Source: an uncultured bacterium
GTDB taxonomy: Bacteria > Bacteroidota > Bacteroidia > Bacteroidales > JACABE01
Assembly (NCBI GenBank): GCA_903911455.1
Contig: CAIWDQ010000629.1
Location: 1-8,869 of the forward strand
Length of the DNA stretch: 8,869 nt
Direction: 5' to 3'
The notes beneath the pieces are model-generated. The model worked only from the letters and a program-made list of their open reading frames with translations. It searched no databases and had not been told where the DNA came from. Of the stretch, positions 1-6,820 are shown in pieces. Each line of letters starts with the position of its first letter. Position 1 is the first letter of the stretch. The position numbers were made by a program, and so were the translations under genes.

Positions 1-131
1 CTGCAATGTCGAAAGAAAGTGCTATAAGAATATTAAAAGAACTTAAAGACGAAAATATAATAACTGTAAATGGAAATTCTATAACTTTACATGATATTGA
101 TAGTTTAACTCAGATAAGTTTGAGAGGCTAA
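1..131 (+). CDS. Crp/Fnr-family transcription regulator, C-terminal end (partial)
   Basis: Reading from base 3, the frame is open from the window edge to TAA at 129-131 and gives the last 42 residues of a protein. They begin AMSKESAIRILKELKDENII and continue into a short beta-wing and a final helix (ITLHDIDSLTQISL). This matches the recognition helix and wing of the Crp-type winged helix-turn-helix domain. The Glu and Arg that contact DNA in the FNR/CRP recognition helix (E..xR in ESAIR) are present, while the Ser of classical FNR is replaced by Ile. The effector domain lies outside the window, so the signal (oxygen, NO, redox or other) cannot be told. The gene lies just upstream of an FNR-type palindrome and a cytochrome gene, so it is a natural candidate regulator of that gene, which is inference. 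Confidence 0.85.
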   Translation, partial: AMSKESAIRILKELKDENIITVNGNSITLHDIDSLTQISLRG

Positions 132-151
132 AATGTTAATTTCATAACATT
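132..151 (+). terminator. weak stem-loop after the Crp/Fnr gene
   Basis: A perfect 7-bp inverted repeat, AATGTTA / TAACATT, with a 6-base loop starts right after the stop codon and is followed by T-rich but interrupted sequence. It could be a weak terminator for the regulator gene. The stem is almost all A-T, and such repeats arise easily by chance in this composition. Confidence 0.25.
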
Positions 152-251
152 ATTTCAAACTTTTCTCACCCTTACAAAAACAGATAAAAAGATAAGAAGT
201 ACTATTATACTTTATTAATACATTAGTAATAAGCTAAATCATATATATCTC

Positions 252-267
252 ATTGATATTTATCAAT
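252..267. promoter_or_regulatory. FNR-type operator palindrome upstream of the cytochrome gene
   Basis: ATTGATATTTATCAAT is a perfect palindrome matching the FNR/NnrR-class consensus TTGAT-N4-ATCAA. It lies 147 bases before the cytochrome start and about 75 bases before a TAnnTTTG promoter-like element. A Crp/Fnr-family gene ends 120 bases to the left. Activation of the cytochrome gene by that or another FNR-like protein under anaerobic or nitrosative conditions is a reasonable inference. The upstream position suits activation rather than promoter occlusion. Confidence 0.6.
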
Positions 268-342
268 CTTTTCTTGATTGATTTTCATACTATTCCTAGA
301 AAATGTCAGTCTTTTCGTTACTCATTATATAAATATAGTCCA

Positions 343-350
343 TATATTTG
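343..350 (+). promoter_or_regulatory. Bacteroidota -7 promoter element (TATATTTG), cytochrome gene
   Basis: TATATTTG matches the Bacteroidota primary sigma factor -7 consensus TAnnTTTG and would leave a leader of roughly 55-60 bases before the ATG at 414. No clear TTTG -33 element sits about 20 bases upstream, which would fit a promoter that depends on an activator bound at 252-267. Confidence 0.4.
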
Positions 351-413
351 CCATGATTTTTAAAGTCAAAAATAATTAGTAATAAATTAAAGTATTTATC
401 AAATTTAATCACG

Positions 414-1820
414 ATGAGAAAAAAATTTTTACAAAAGATTTTAACAGGTGCTGCGATTTTTTCAGTAGCATCTATGCTTTTACTATCTTGTGCTAAAGAT
501 GGAAAAGATGGTTTAACCGGTCCTTCAGGAGCTAACGGAAAAGACGGAATTGATGCTAACCAAACATGTAAACTATGCCACAATCCAGCAATGGTTGACA
601 GTGTAGTATCACAATTTATTTATTCTAAACATGATTATGGTGATACATGGGAAACTGAAGCAGGTAATACAGGTTGCGGTCCTTGTCACTTACAGGAAGC
701 TTTTAAGTATGTTGTTAATAACAATGTACCTGTAGCTTTCACATTTAATTCAACAACCGGTAAATGGGAAAACCCATATGCAAGTGCTGATTATGCAGCT
801 TATGGAAAAATAAGTTGTTATACCTGTCATGATAAATTACATACAACTTATGGTTTATCTGATTTAACAACTTTCACAACAACTGCTCCTGTAGCAATGA
901 CTATGTTGGGTGGTGCAAAAACTATTAATTTACCTCAAGGTGGTGGAATCAGTCATTTATGTGCTAAATGTCATCAACCTCGTCCATTAACAGTTGGAAC
1001 ATCTGGTATCGCTGGTGGTGATGGAAGATTATTCCCTTACGATTCTTTAAAGAATTTCCCTAATACTATTTTATGGGATTCTACAACAGGTGCAACACAA
1101 TATTGGTTAGTTCCTTCTTACAGAACTCATAATCATTATGGTGTAGTTAGTGCTGTTTATGCTGGTTTAGGTGGTATTGAATTCACTGGAACATCAGGAT
1201 ATTTACAATATACCAATTCAAAACATACTACTGTTGCTACTTGTCAGGATTGTCATATGGCTCCTGTAACTGGTCAAGCTGGTGGTCACTCTTTTAGAGT
1301 AAGAAATCAGAATAACTTAAATGCAGGTTTAACTTCAGGTTCTTCATGGAATTTCAAAGGATGTAACAATTCTAATTGCCATAGTGGTACTGATGCAATG
1401 AGTGCTGTTTCAGGTGGTAGATTTACTACAACTAGAGCTACTGTAAAAGCTTTACTTGATACATTAGCAGTTCATATTAACAAATTAGGTGATGGTGTTC
1501 ACCCAATTCTTCACGTAGATGCTACTTCAACTTCTGGTGCAATTACTAACTTATGGTTAGGAGTTTCTTCTAAAAACTATGATGGTTATTTAGATATCTA
1601 TGATTCTCCAACAGGTTCAAATCCTAATGGATATTGGGTTACTTCTTCTACAGTTCCAACTGGTAAAAAGAAATTACCTACAATGAAGTTTGTACATATG
1701 GGCGCTATCATTAACTTCCAATTTGCTTTAAGAGAATACAGTTTAGGTATTCATAATACTAAATATATTACAGCTCTTTTAACAAATTCAATACAAAAAT
1801 TAATAGACTCAGGATACTAA
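414..1820 (+). CDS. multihaem c-type cytochrome lipoprotein (5 CxxCH + 1 CX4CH)
   Basis: A 468-residue exported multihaem cytochrome c, probably carrying electrons in the cell envelope. The N-terminus is a lipoprotein signal: MRKKFLQKIL, a hydrophobic stretch, then the lipobox LLSC with Cys26 as the lipidated residue, which supports the start at 414. Residues 27-48 form a short collagen-like Gly-X-Y linker (KDGKDGLTGPSGANGKDG). Haem-binding motifs follow: CKLCH 52-56, CGPCH 88-92, CYTCH 135-139, CAKCH 183-187, CQDCH 277-281, and a wider CNNSNCH 317-323 (CX4CH type). Many other His residues (for example 73, 143, 181, 239, 241, 271, 292, 428 and 447) could be distal ligands. The C-terminal LREYSLGIHNTKY resembles the 'S.GvHNp.Y' segment of other multihaem cytochromes, where the His ligates a haem. 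No catalytic-type CxxCK site is visible, so an electron-transfer role is likelier than nitrite or hydroxylamine chemistry. It is probably monocistronic, with an FNR-type operator upstream and a strong terminator 30 bases downstream. Confidence 0.93.
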   Translation: MRKKFLQKILTGAAIFSVASMLLLSCAKDGKDGLTGPSGANGKDGIDANQTCKLCHNPAMVDSVVSQFIYSKHDYGDTWETEAGNTGCGPCHLQEAFKYVVNNNVPVAFTFNSTTGKWENPYASADYAAYGKISCYTCHDKLHTTYGLSDLTTFTTTAPVAMTMLGGAKTINLPQGGGISHLCAKCHQPRPLTVGTSGIAGGDGRLFPYDSLKNFPNTILWDSTTGATQYWLVPSYRTHNHYGVVSAVYAGLGGIEFTGTSGYLQYTNSKHTTVATCQDCHMAPVTGQAGGHSFRVRNQNNLNAGLTSGSSWNFKGCNNSNCHSGTDAMSAVSGGRFTTTRATVKALLDTLAVHINKLGDGVHPILHVDATSTSGAITNLWLGVSSKNYDGYLDIYDSPTGSNPNGYWVTSSTVPTGKKKLPTMKFVHMGAIINFQFALREYSLGIHNTKYITALLTNSIQKLIDSGY

Positions 1821-1843
1821 GATTTTTCTCAATTTTTAAATAT

Positions 1844-1878
1844 AAAAAAGGCTGTCTCATTACGAGGCAGCCTTTTTT
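1844..1878 (+). terminator. intrinsic terminator after the cytochrome gene
   Basis: GGCTGTCTC (1850-1858) pairs with GAGGCAGCC (1864-1872) across a 5-base ATTAC loop, giving nine pairs with one G-U. Six T residues follow (1873-1878) and six A residues precede, so the stem can extend and the element may also work on the minus strand. It separates the cytochrome unit from the two-component operon. Confidence 0.9.
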
Positions 1879-1912
1879 ATTTAATGTTATGACGACTTAT
1901 TAAAAAAGTAAG

Positions 1913-1920
1913 TACCTTTG
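1913..1920 (+). promoter_or_regulatory. Bacteroidota -7 promoter element (TACCTTTG) for the two-component operon
   Basis: TACCTTTG fits TAnnTTTG exactly. It lies just beyond the cytochrome terminator and 41 bases before the response regulator ATG. The matching -33 element is weak or absent. Its position shows that the regulator/kinase pair can be expressed independently of the cytochrome. Confidence 0.55.
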
Positions 1921-1961
1921 CAAATAATTATTTTTATAAATAAATATCTCAATTCAAATAA

Positions 1962-2645
1962 ATGAAGATTCTTATAATAGAGGATGAGAAAACTTTAACT
2001 GACTCAATTGTTGATTATCTGTATGAGGAAGGGCATATCTGCGAAGCAGTTTATACTTATATTGATGCAATTGATAAGATTGAATCCTTTGATTACGATT
2101 GCATAGTTGTTGATATTAATTTACCTGATGGGAGTGGTTTGGATATTATTAAACATATTAAAAAGAGTTCTAAACCAGTTGGTATTATTATTATCTCAGC
2201 AAGGAATTCTCTTGAAAATAGAATTGAAGGTCTTGAAATTGGTGCTGATAATTATCTTACAAAACCTTTTCATCTGGCTGAATTGAATGCACATCTAAAA
2301 TCTATAAACAGAAGGATTAATTTTAGTGGTAATGATCATATTATAATAAATGAAATAAAACTTATACCAAGTGATCATGCGGTATTTGTAAATGATAAAG
2401 AACTTAAACTTACTCGTAAAGAATTTGAATTATTGGTTTTCTTTATATCTAATAAAAATAAAGTTATTACTAAATCAAGTTTGGCTGAGCATCTTTGGGG
2501 TGATTATATGGATACTGCCGATTCGTTTGATTTTATCTATACTCATATCAAAAATCTTAGAAATAAATTGTTGAAAGAAGGTTGTACAGATTATATTAAA
2601 ACTGTTTATGGATTAGGTTATAAATTTGATTTAACTCAATATTAG
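1962..2645 (+). CDS. OmpR/PhoB-family response regulator
   Basis: A 227-residue cytoplasmic DNA-binding response regulator of standard length for the family. The receiver domain (about 1-118) has the acidic pair Glu7-Asp8, phosphoacceptor Asp51 in VVDINLPDGSG, the switch Ser79 (IIISAR) and the conserved Lys101 (LTKPF). A short linker leads to an OmpR-type winged helix (about 128-223). Its key landmarks are LTRKEFELL (150-158), the recognition-helix segment DFIYTHIKNLRNKL (190-203) and the terminal hairpin VYGLGYKF (215-222). The kinase gene starts 3 bases after this stop, so the two are almost surely co-transcribed and cognate. The regulon cannot be read from the sequence; the upstream cytochrome is a possible but unproven target. 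Confidence 0.95.
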   Translation: MKILIIEDEKTLTDSIVDYLYEEGHICEAVYTYIDAIDKIESFDYDCIVVDINLPDGSGLDIIKHIKKSSKPVGIIIISARNSLENRIEGLEIGADNYLTKPFHLAELNAHLKSINRRINFSGNDHIIINEIKLIPSDHAVFVNDKELKLTRKEFELLVFFISNKNKVITKSSLAEHLWGDYMDTADSFDFIYTHIKNLRNKLLKEGCTDYIKTVYGLGYKFDLTQY

Positions 2646-2648
2646 TTT

Positions 2649-3935
2649 ATGAAATTACTTACTAAAACTAGTCTTAATTATCTATCGGTAACTTTATTTG
2701 TGTTTCTTTTTGGAACTGTTGCTTTTTATTATTTGCTAAGATATCAGGTTAATCAAAATATAAATATTGAATTGGAGAAAAGGAAAAGCAGTATTTTGAA
2801 TCAATTACTACCGGCTCATGCTTCCGTTTATACACCTCCCAATCAAAATGAGAAAGTAGTTATAACTCCTCTTAAAAGTATTAAAACTCCACAGTTGAAC
2901 TTTTATGATACTATATTTTATGTTCATAAAGAGAATAAATTTGTTCCTTTTCGTCAATTGGGATTTGTGGCAAACTTTAATAATAATGATTTTTATGTGC
3001 AAATTTATAAATCATTAGAAGAAACCGATAATCTTATTGTGAGAGTATTTTTAATCATGACTTTTGTAGTGTTTTTAATAATCATTTCATTGCTGATAAT
3101 GGTTAGACATACCTCGTTAAAAGCCTGGAATGTATTTTATGATACTATTGATAAAGTTAATAATTACGATATTAATTCGCATAATGAATTTACGTTGGAG
3201 CAATCAGAGGTTAAGGAGTTTGATGATTTGAATCATGGGCTTATTAAGATGACTAACAGGATTAATAAGGATTTTCTCAACATGAAGGAATATACTGAGA
3301 ATGCTTCACATGAAATACAAACACCATTGGCAATTATTAATGCTAAAATGGAGGTGTTGTTGCAGTCGGATAATCTTGATGAGAAGCAATTGAAGGCTGT
3401 TGCTGATGCTTATGAGGCTTCAAACAGGTTATCTAAACTAAATAAAACCTTACTTTTACTTGCAAAGATTGAAAACAGACAGTTTCCTGAGTCAACTAAT
3501 GTTGATCCTGTGGCTTTGATAAATAATCAACTTGATAATTTAGAGGATTTGATTGAATCAAAAGAAATACATGTTGATAAACATTTTGAAGATGCTATTA
3601 TTCTTAAAATGAATCCGTATTTAGCGGATGTTCTCTTGTCTAATTTAATTAGAAATGCAATCAGGCATAATCTTAAGGGTGGTGATTTGATTATTAATTG
3701 TAATCAAAAATCTATTAAGGTCTCTAATACGGGGAATGAACTTAAAGTTGATAAGGAAACTATCTTTGAAAGATTTCATAAGCAGTCTTCTTCTCCTGAA
3801 TCTTTAGGTTTGGGGTTGTCAATTGTGCAAAAAATTTGTGAGGTTTATGATTTTGGGGTAAGTTATGATTACGAGAATAATCTACATAATTTTACTATAG
3901 AATTTAAACATTCTAACACAAAAAATAATATTTAG
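2649..3935 (+). CDS. membrane sensor histidine kinase, partner of the OmpR-type regulator
   Basis: A 428-residue inner-membrane kinase. Transmembrane segments at about 11-31 and 131-152 enclose a short periplasmic sensor region of about 100 residues, rich in Asn, Lys and aromatics, with no recognised sensor fold. The cytoplasmic part has the HisKA H-box ASHEIQTPLAI with phosphoacceptor His221. The HATPase domain has an N-box (LLSNLIRNAIRHN, 329-341), a G1-like VSNTG (358-362) in place of the canonical DxGxG, an F-box FERFHK (373-378) and the G2 box LGLGLSIV (386-393). All residues needed for autophosphorylation appear present. It probably phosphorylates Asp51 of the regulator encoded 3 bases upstream. 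The stimulus is unknown. No terminator is evident after the stop. Confidence 0.95.
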   Translation: MKLLTKTSLNYLSVTLFVFLFGTVAFYYLLRYQVNQNINIELEKRKSSILNQLLPAHASVYTPPNQNEKVVITPLKSIKTPQLNFYDTIFYVHKENKFVPFRQLGFVANFNNNDFYVQIYKSLEETDNLIVRVFLIMTFVVFLIIISLLIMVRHTSLKAWNVFYDTIDKVNNYDINSHNEFTLEQSEVKEFDDLNHGLIKMTNRINKDFLNMKEYTENASHEIQTPLAIINAKMEVLLQSDNLDEKQLKAVADAYEASNRLSKLNKTLLLLAKIENRQFPESTNVDPVALINNQLDNLEDLIESKEIHVDKHFEDAIILKMNPYLADVLLSNLIRNAIRHNLKGGDLIINCNQKSIKVSNTGNELKVDKETIFERFHKQSSSPESLGLGLSIVQKICEVYDFGVSYDYENNLHNFTIEFKHSNTKNNI

Positions 3936-4019
3936 AAAAATAATTTGGACGTACATTCTATTAGTATTTAAGTTAGTATGAATAATACTTAGTATTGAAT
4001 GAATAGCATTAGCCCGAAA

Positions 4020-4061
4020 AGAACTTGGTGATGCAAAGGCAGAACAAGGTGACGAAAGGTC
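4020..4061 (+). repeat. two-copy 21-bp imperfect direct repeat
   Basis: AGAAC begins at 4020 and again at 4041. Each is followed by a near-identical GC-richer segment: GGTGATGCAAAGG at 4027-4039 and GGTGACGAAAGG at 4048-4059. The offset of the start points is exactly 21 bases, the same period as the larger array further right, although the sequences differ. Confidence 0.6.
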
Positions 4062-4154
4062 ATGCCTATATTTTATATCATACTATATGCAATTCAAAGC
4101 TTAACAAATACAATTCATGTAAGGGTAAATACAATTTAATTAAAAATAGATCCT

Positions 4155-4571
4155 AATAATGTCCTCACCAACTCAAATAATTTAAAAACGGACACCAATA
4201 ATAACTATACACACCAAAATAATTTGCTAACAGATACAAATAATGGGTACACCAACTCCAATAATTGCTGCCAGTTTCATAATAATTGCTGCCAAGTTCG
4301 TAATAATGACTGCCAACTTAAAATAATTGCTTCCAAAACCAAATAATTGATGCCAACTTCATAATAATTGATGCCAACTTCGTAATAATTGATGCCACTA
4401 TCGTAATAATGTATGCTAAATTGTAATAATTGGTTTCAAAACTAATCTAATTCATACCACTTTCGTAATAATTTATACCACTTTCATAATAATTGATGCC
4501 ATTTTCATAATAATCGTTGCCATTTTCGAAATAATTGATGTCACTTTCATAATAATTGATACCAGAGCTGT
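4155..4571 (+). repeat. degenerate 21-bp tandem repeat array, about 20 units
   Basis: The unit is roughly AATAATTGATGCCA followed by (A/C)NTTC(A/G)T. The AATAAT anchor starts at 4155, 4176, 4197, 4218, 4239, 4260, 4281, 4302, 4322, 4342, 4363, 4384, 4405, 4425, 4467, 4488, 4509, 4530 and 4551, with one decayed unit near 4446. Nearly every step is 21 bases, with three of 20. The left units are the most diverged and the centre and right the best conserved. There is no repeat/spacer partition, so it is not CRISPR. A 21-base period keeps each anchor on the same face of the double helix. Confidence 0.9.
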
Positions 4572-4592
4572 ATACATCGCTTGTATAAAGCT
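4566..4592. repeat. hairpin-forming inverted repeat at the right edge of the array
   Basis: AGCT-G-TATAC (4566-4575) pairs with GTATA-A-AGCT (4583-4592) around a 7-base ATCGCTT loop. This gives nine pairs with one internal mismatch. It begins exactly where the 21-bp periodicity is lost. No T-run follows on either strand, so it does not look like a standard terminator. Confidence 0.5.
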
Positions 4593-4678
4593 AGTTATTT
4601 AAAAATGGAGTTTATCTTAAAAAAGTATATTAATAATTTGGAAAATAAATATAGTTGGACAATTGAGCCAATTAGGAT

Positions 4679-4736
4679 AAATGGGTGTTATTTTTAAACC
4701 TTCTTCCAAACTGGTTTTTAACTTTAGTAGCATTGC
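4679..4736 (+). repeat. dispersed ~58-bp repeat, copy A
   Basis: This segment starts AAATGGGTGTTATTTT, contains TAAACCTT, and ends TTTAGTAGCATTGC. It matches 7056-7112 in the same orientation along its whole length, with one or two indels and several substitutions in the middle. The two copies bracket the minus-strand SEC-C operon. It looks like a decayed dispersed repeat. Short peptide-like frames on the minus strand are not shared intact by both copies. Confidence 0.7.
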
Positions 4737-4778
4737 TTGAGCTAATAAGGTTAATTAATTTGAAAAAGGAAATTAATA

Positions 4779-4800
4779 AGAAAACTTTAGTTTGTTTTCT
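4779..4800 (-). terminator. possible weak terminator of the SEC-C operon
   Basis: On the minus strand AGAAAAC pairs with GTTTTCT across an 8-base loop, about 50-70 bases after the stop of the SEC-C gene, and T-rich sequence follows. The stem has only one G-C-rich end and is short, so this is tentative. Confidence 0.3.
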
Positions 4801-4849
4801 ATTAAGATTTACACAAAACAAGTAATATTAAAATTAAATCAGATTAACC

Positions 4850-6415
4850 TTAATCTTTATCCATGCAGCATTTTTTGTATTTTTTACCACTGCCACAAGG
4901 GCAAGGTTCGTTTCTACCAATTTTATTAGATACAGCCTGTTGTGGTATTAAAGGTTTATAGCTTTGAGTGTCGTTATAGTCTTCTTTATACCCAGCCCAG
5001 CTCGTAATTACATCATCATATATTTCAAATATATTAAATAAATCTTTTTTATAATCTCTTTTTATTAATCTATTAAATTCTCTTGCTACTGCTTCATAAT
5101 CACCATTTATACCTAAGGCTACGTATCCTTTTTCATAAAGTTGTTGGATAATAGGAAGCAATTCTTTTAAATCACAATCAATTGTATCACCTATTGATAA
5201 ACCTAAGAAATCGGTATCAATTAGATTATCTTCAATATTTGAATTTAAAAATACATTATAAACATCTGTGTAAACGGCTAGTACTTCTTCCTTTTTTTCA
5301 GGATTATAAAGCACCATTTGGCAAATAGCTTCTGAAATTGAGGTTTTAACATAAGTATCTACACCAGATTTTAACAAAAATTGTTTGAGTAAATCAGTTT
5401 GATTGAAACCTAAAGTATAAAAACATTGCCAAAGAGTTGTAGTAATATGATCACCTATAAAAAAATCCAAAAATTCGCGGTCGTATTCTAAGAATGAATA
5501 TATATTTTGTAAACTATCTTCTGCATTAAGCTCTTTTAATAAAAAGATAGCATGCAATGCAAAACTACTTGTTTCTTCATCCCAACCATTTTCAAGAAAA
5601 TAATCGTATCTGTCGACAGCATCAATCAAAATATTCTCCAAATCTTGAATTAATGTCTGACGAGGTAATTCTAAAATATCAGTAAAAATATTGCGTGGAA
5701 TATGAAAGCCGTATTTATATAAATCAGATATCTCGGAATGATTAAATTGGGGCTCTTTATGTTTTTTTGTAACAGGCAATGGTTTTAAATTTGCAGGGCT
5801 AATTCTTTTCTTATTTTCTTCTTCCCAACGTTCTGCCCCTTTCTTATTCAAATATTCAAAAATAAAAGAAAAAGCCATTTCTGTATCTTGATGGTCGGGA
5901 GCTAATTCTTTTAATATTTCGTATCTGTTCTCAGCTAATTCAATATTATTTACACTGATATAGTATCTGATAACTGTTTTGTAAAATCCTGTAAATTCAC
6001 CAATATGAAATAAATCTCTATCAGGATACAAAGCTTTTAATTCCATCGCATCACCTAAAATTTCAGGAACTCTTTCAGGTTCATCATTATTAATATACTC
6101 ATTCGCTTTATTAAGAATGGCAAATAAATAATCGGGATGCTCGGTAAGTATCCAATTATTAACTTCGACGGATTTAGCATAATTACCACTTACGTAAAAA
6201 GCTACTGATAAAAAATTTTTTAATTGTGGCGAATTTGGATATTTAAGGATAAGAGAATTAAGTTTGTCAATTATTTTTTTATTTTTTTTATTATGAATTT
6301 CTTGCATCAAATCCTCAAACATAGCGACAAGTTCGGGTGTGTTTCCAAATCTTTGGCTCAAAAAAGATGAGTCACTAGTTAATTGATAATCGTAATTGTT
6401 ATATTGTTTTTCCAT
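4850..6415 (-). CDS. TPR / DUF1186-like protein with C-terminal SEC-C zinc motif
   Basis: A 521-residue predicted soluble protein. Residues about 30-190 are helical and TPR-like (for example LNSLILKYPNSPQLKNFLSV and the following YVSGNYAKSVEVNNWILTEHP), suggesting a protein-binding superhelix. A linker rich in Lys and Pro spans about 195-225. Residues about 245-470 resemble DUF1186: PRQTLIQDLENIL, FALHAIFLLKEL, DFFIGDHITTTLWQCF, then helical repeats. The C-terminus is a textbook SEC-C motif, GRNEPCPCGSGKKYKKCC, with zinc ligands Cys505, Cys507, Cys516 and Cys517. SEC-C occurs at the end of SecA, where it binds zinc and SecB or ribosomes, and on many uncharacterised proteins, so the motif alone does not give a function. 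It is the second gene of a likely two-gene operon, 29 bases after the small upstream gene. A role as a scaffold or ribosome/chaperone-associated factor is speculation. Confidence 0.9.
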   Translation of the reverse strand: MEKQYNNYDYQLTSDSSFLSQRFGNTPELVAMFEDLMQEIHNKKNKKIIDKLNSLILKYPNSPQLKNFLSVAFYVSGNYAKSVEVNNWILTEHPDYLFAILNKANEYINNDEPERVPEILGDAMELKALYPDRDLFHIGEFTGFYKTVIRYYISVNNIELAENRYEILKELAPDHQDTEMAFSFIFEYLNKKGAERWEEENKKRISPANLKPLPVTKKHKEPQFNHSEISDLYKYGFHIPRNIFTDILELPRQTLIQDLENILIDAVDRYDYFLENGWDEETSSFALHAIFLLKELNAEDSLQNIYSFLEYDREFLDFFIGDHITTTLWQCFYTLGFNQTDLLKQFLLKSGVDTYVKTSISEAICQMVLYNPEKKEEVLAVYTDVYNVFLNSNIEDNLIDTDFLGLSIGDTIDCDLKELLPIIQQLYEKGYVALGINGDYEAVAREFNRLIKRDYKKDLFNIFEIYDDVITSWAGYKEDYNDTQSYKPLIPQQAVSNKIGRNEPCPCGSGKKYKKCCMDKD

Positions 6416-6444
6416 TTTTATCGAGTAATTAATGTAAATTTTCT

Positions 6445-6774
6445 TTAATAATCTGCTATCATTTTTATTGCTGCAATTTTCTCTTCCGAAAATTCTTTTA
6501 AATCATCTTCTGAAATAATGCCATCGTGCAATTGGGCTCCAATTATAAATAGATAATCCGAACCTCTAATGCAATCGTATCTTTTGGCAATATGTTTATC
6601 GAAATTTGTGATTTGTTTGTATAAGGCATGATATGAGTCCCTATTATCCTTTTTATTATTTTCCCAATCTTTTAATATTTTATCTGCTTTCGACAATCCC
6701 TCTATAAATTCATTTTGCAAACCTCTCTCAATTATTTCACGACAAATTCTCTTCTCACTTTTAGTTAATTCCAT
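6445..6774 (-). CDS. small helical protein of unknown function (109 aa)
   Basis: A 109-residue, charged, mostly helical protein starting MELTKSEKRICREIIERGL, with no signal peptide or membrane segment. The middle (LYKQITNFDKHIAKRYDCIRGSDYLFIIGAQLHDGIISEDDL) looks like a compact folded core and argues for a real gene. I do not recognise the family. It lies 29 bases upstream of the SEC-C gene in the same direction and has a good promoter-like element 39 bases before its ATG, so the two genes are probably co-expressed and may act together. Confidence 0.8.
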   Translation of the reverse strand: MELTKSEKRICREIIERGLQNEFIEGLSKADKILKDWENNKKDNRDSYHALYKQITNFDKHIAKRYDCIRGSDYLFIIGAQLHDGIISEDDLKEFSEEKIAAIKMIADY

Positions 6775-6812
6775 GTCAATATTGATTTTAAATTTAGGTA
6801 AAATTAATTGTG

Positions 6813-6820
6813 CAAATTTA
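6813..6820 (-). promoter_or_regulatory. Bacteroidota promoter for the small protein / SEC-C operon
   Basis: On the minus strand this reads TAAATTTG, an exact TAnnTTTG match, 39 bases before the ATG at 6774. A TTGA at 6842-6839 (minus strand) lies about 19 bases upstream and could be the -33 element, making this the most complete promoter in the window. Confidence 0.55.

Larger units (their letters stand above)
3936..4849. other. long intergenic region without supported genes
   Basis: These 914 bases lie between the kinase gene and the end of the convergent SEC-C gene. I find no convincing gene. Contents in order: AT-rich sequence, a two-copy 21-bp repeat (4020-4061), the degenerate 21-bp tandem array (4155-4571), a hairpin (4566-4592), one copy of a dispersed repeat (4679-4736), and an AT-rich stem-loop that may terminate the minus-strand operon (4779-4800). 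Confidence 0.7.

Noticed and set aside
296..583. Minus-strand open frame of 95 codons opposite the cytochrome start
   Set aside because: It lies antisense to the well-supported signal peptide and linker of the cytochrome and shows no domain or composition of its own.
2808..3002. Minus-strand open frame inside the sensor kinase gene
   Set aside because: It is a shadow of the kinase periplasmic region with no start context or recognisable features.
1962..3935. Assigning the two-component pair to a named system such as RprXY
   Set aside because: Only family-level motifs are visible. The kinase sensor region is short and unrecognised, so no gene names are justified.
4155..4571. CRISPR array
   Set aside because: Units are contiguous 21-bp degenerate copies with no distinction between constant repeats and unique spacers, and no cas genes are present.
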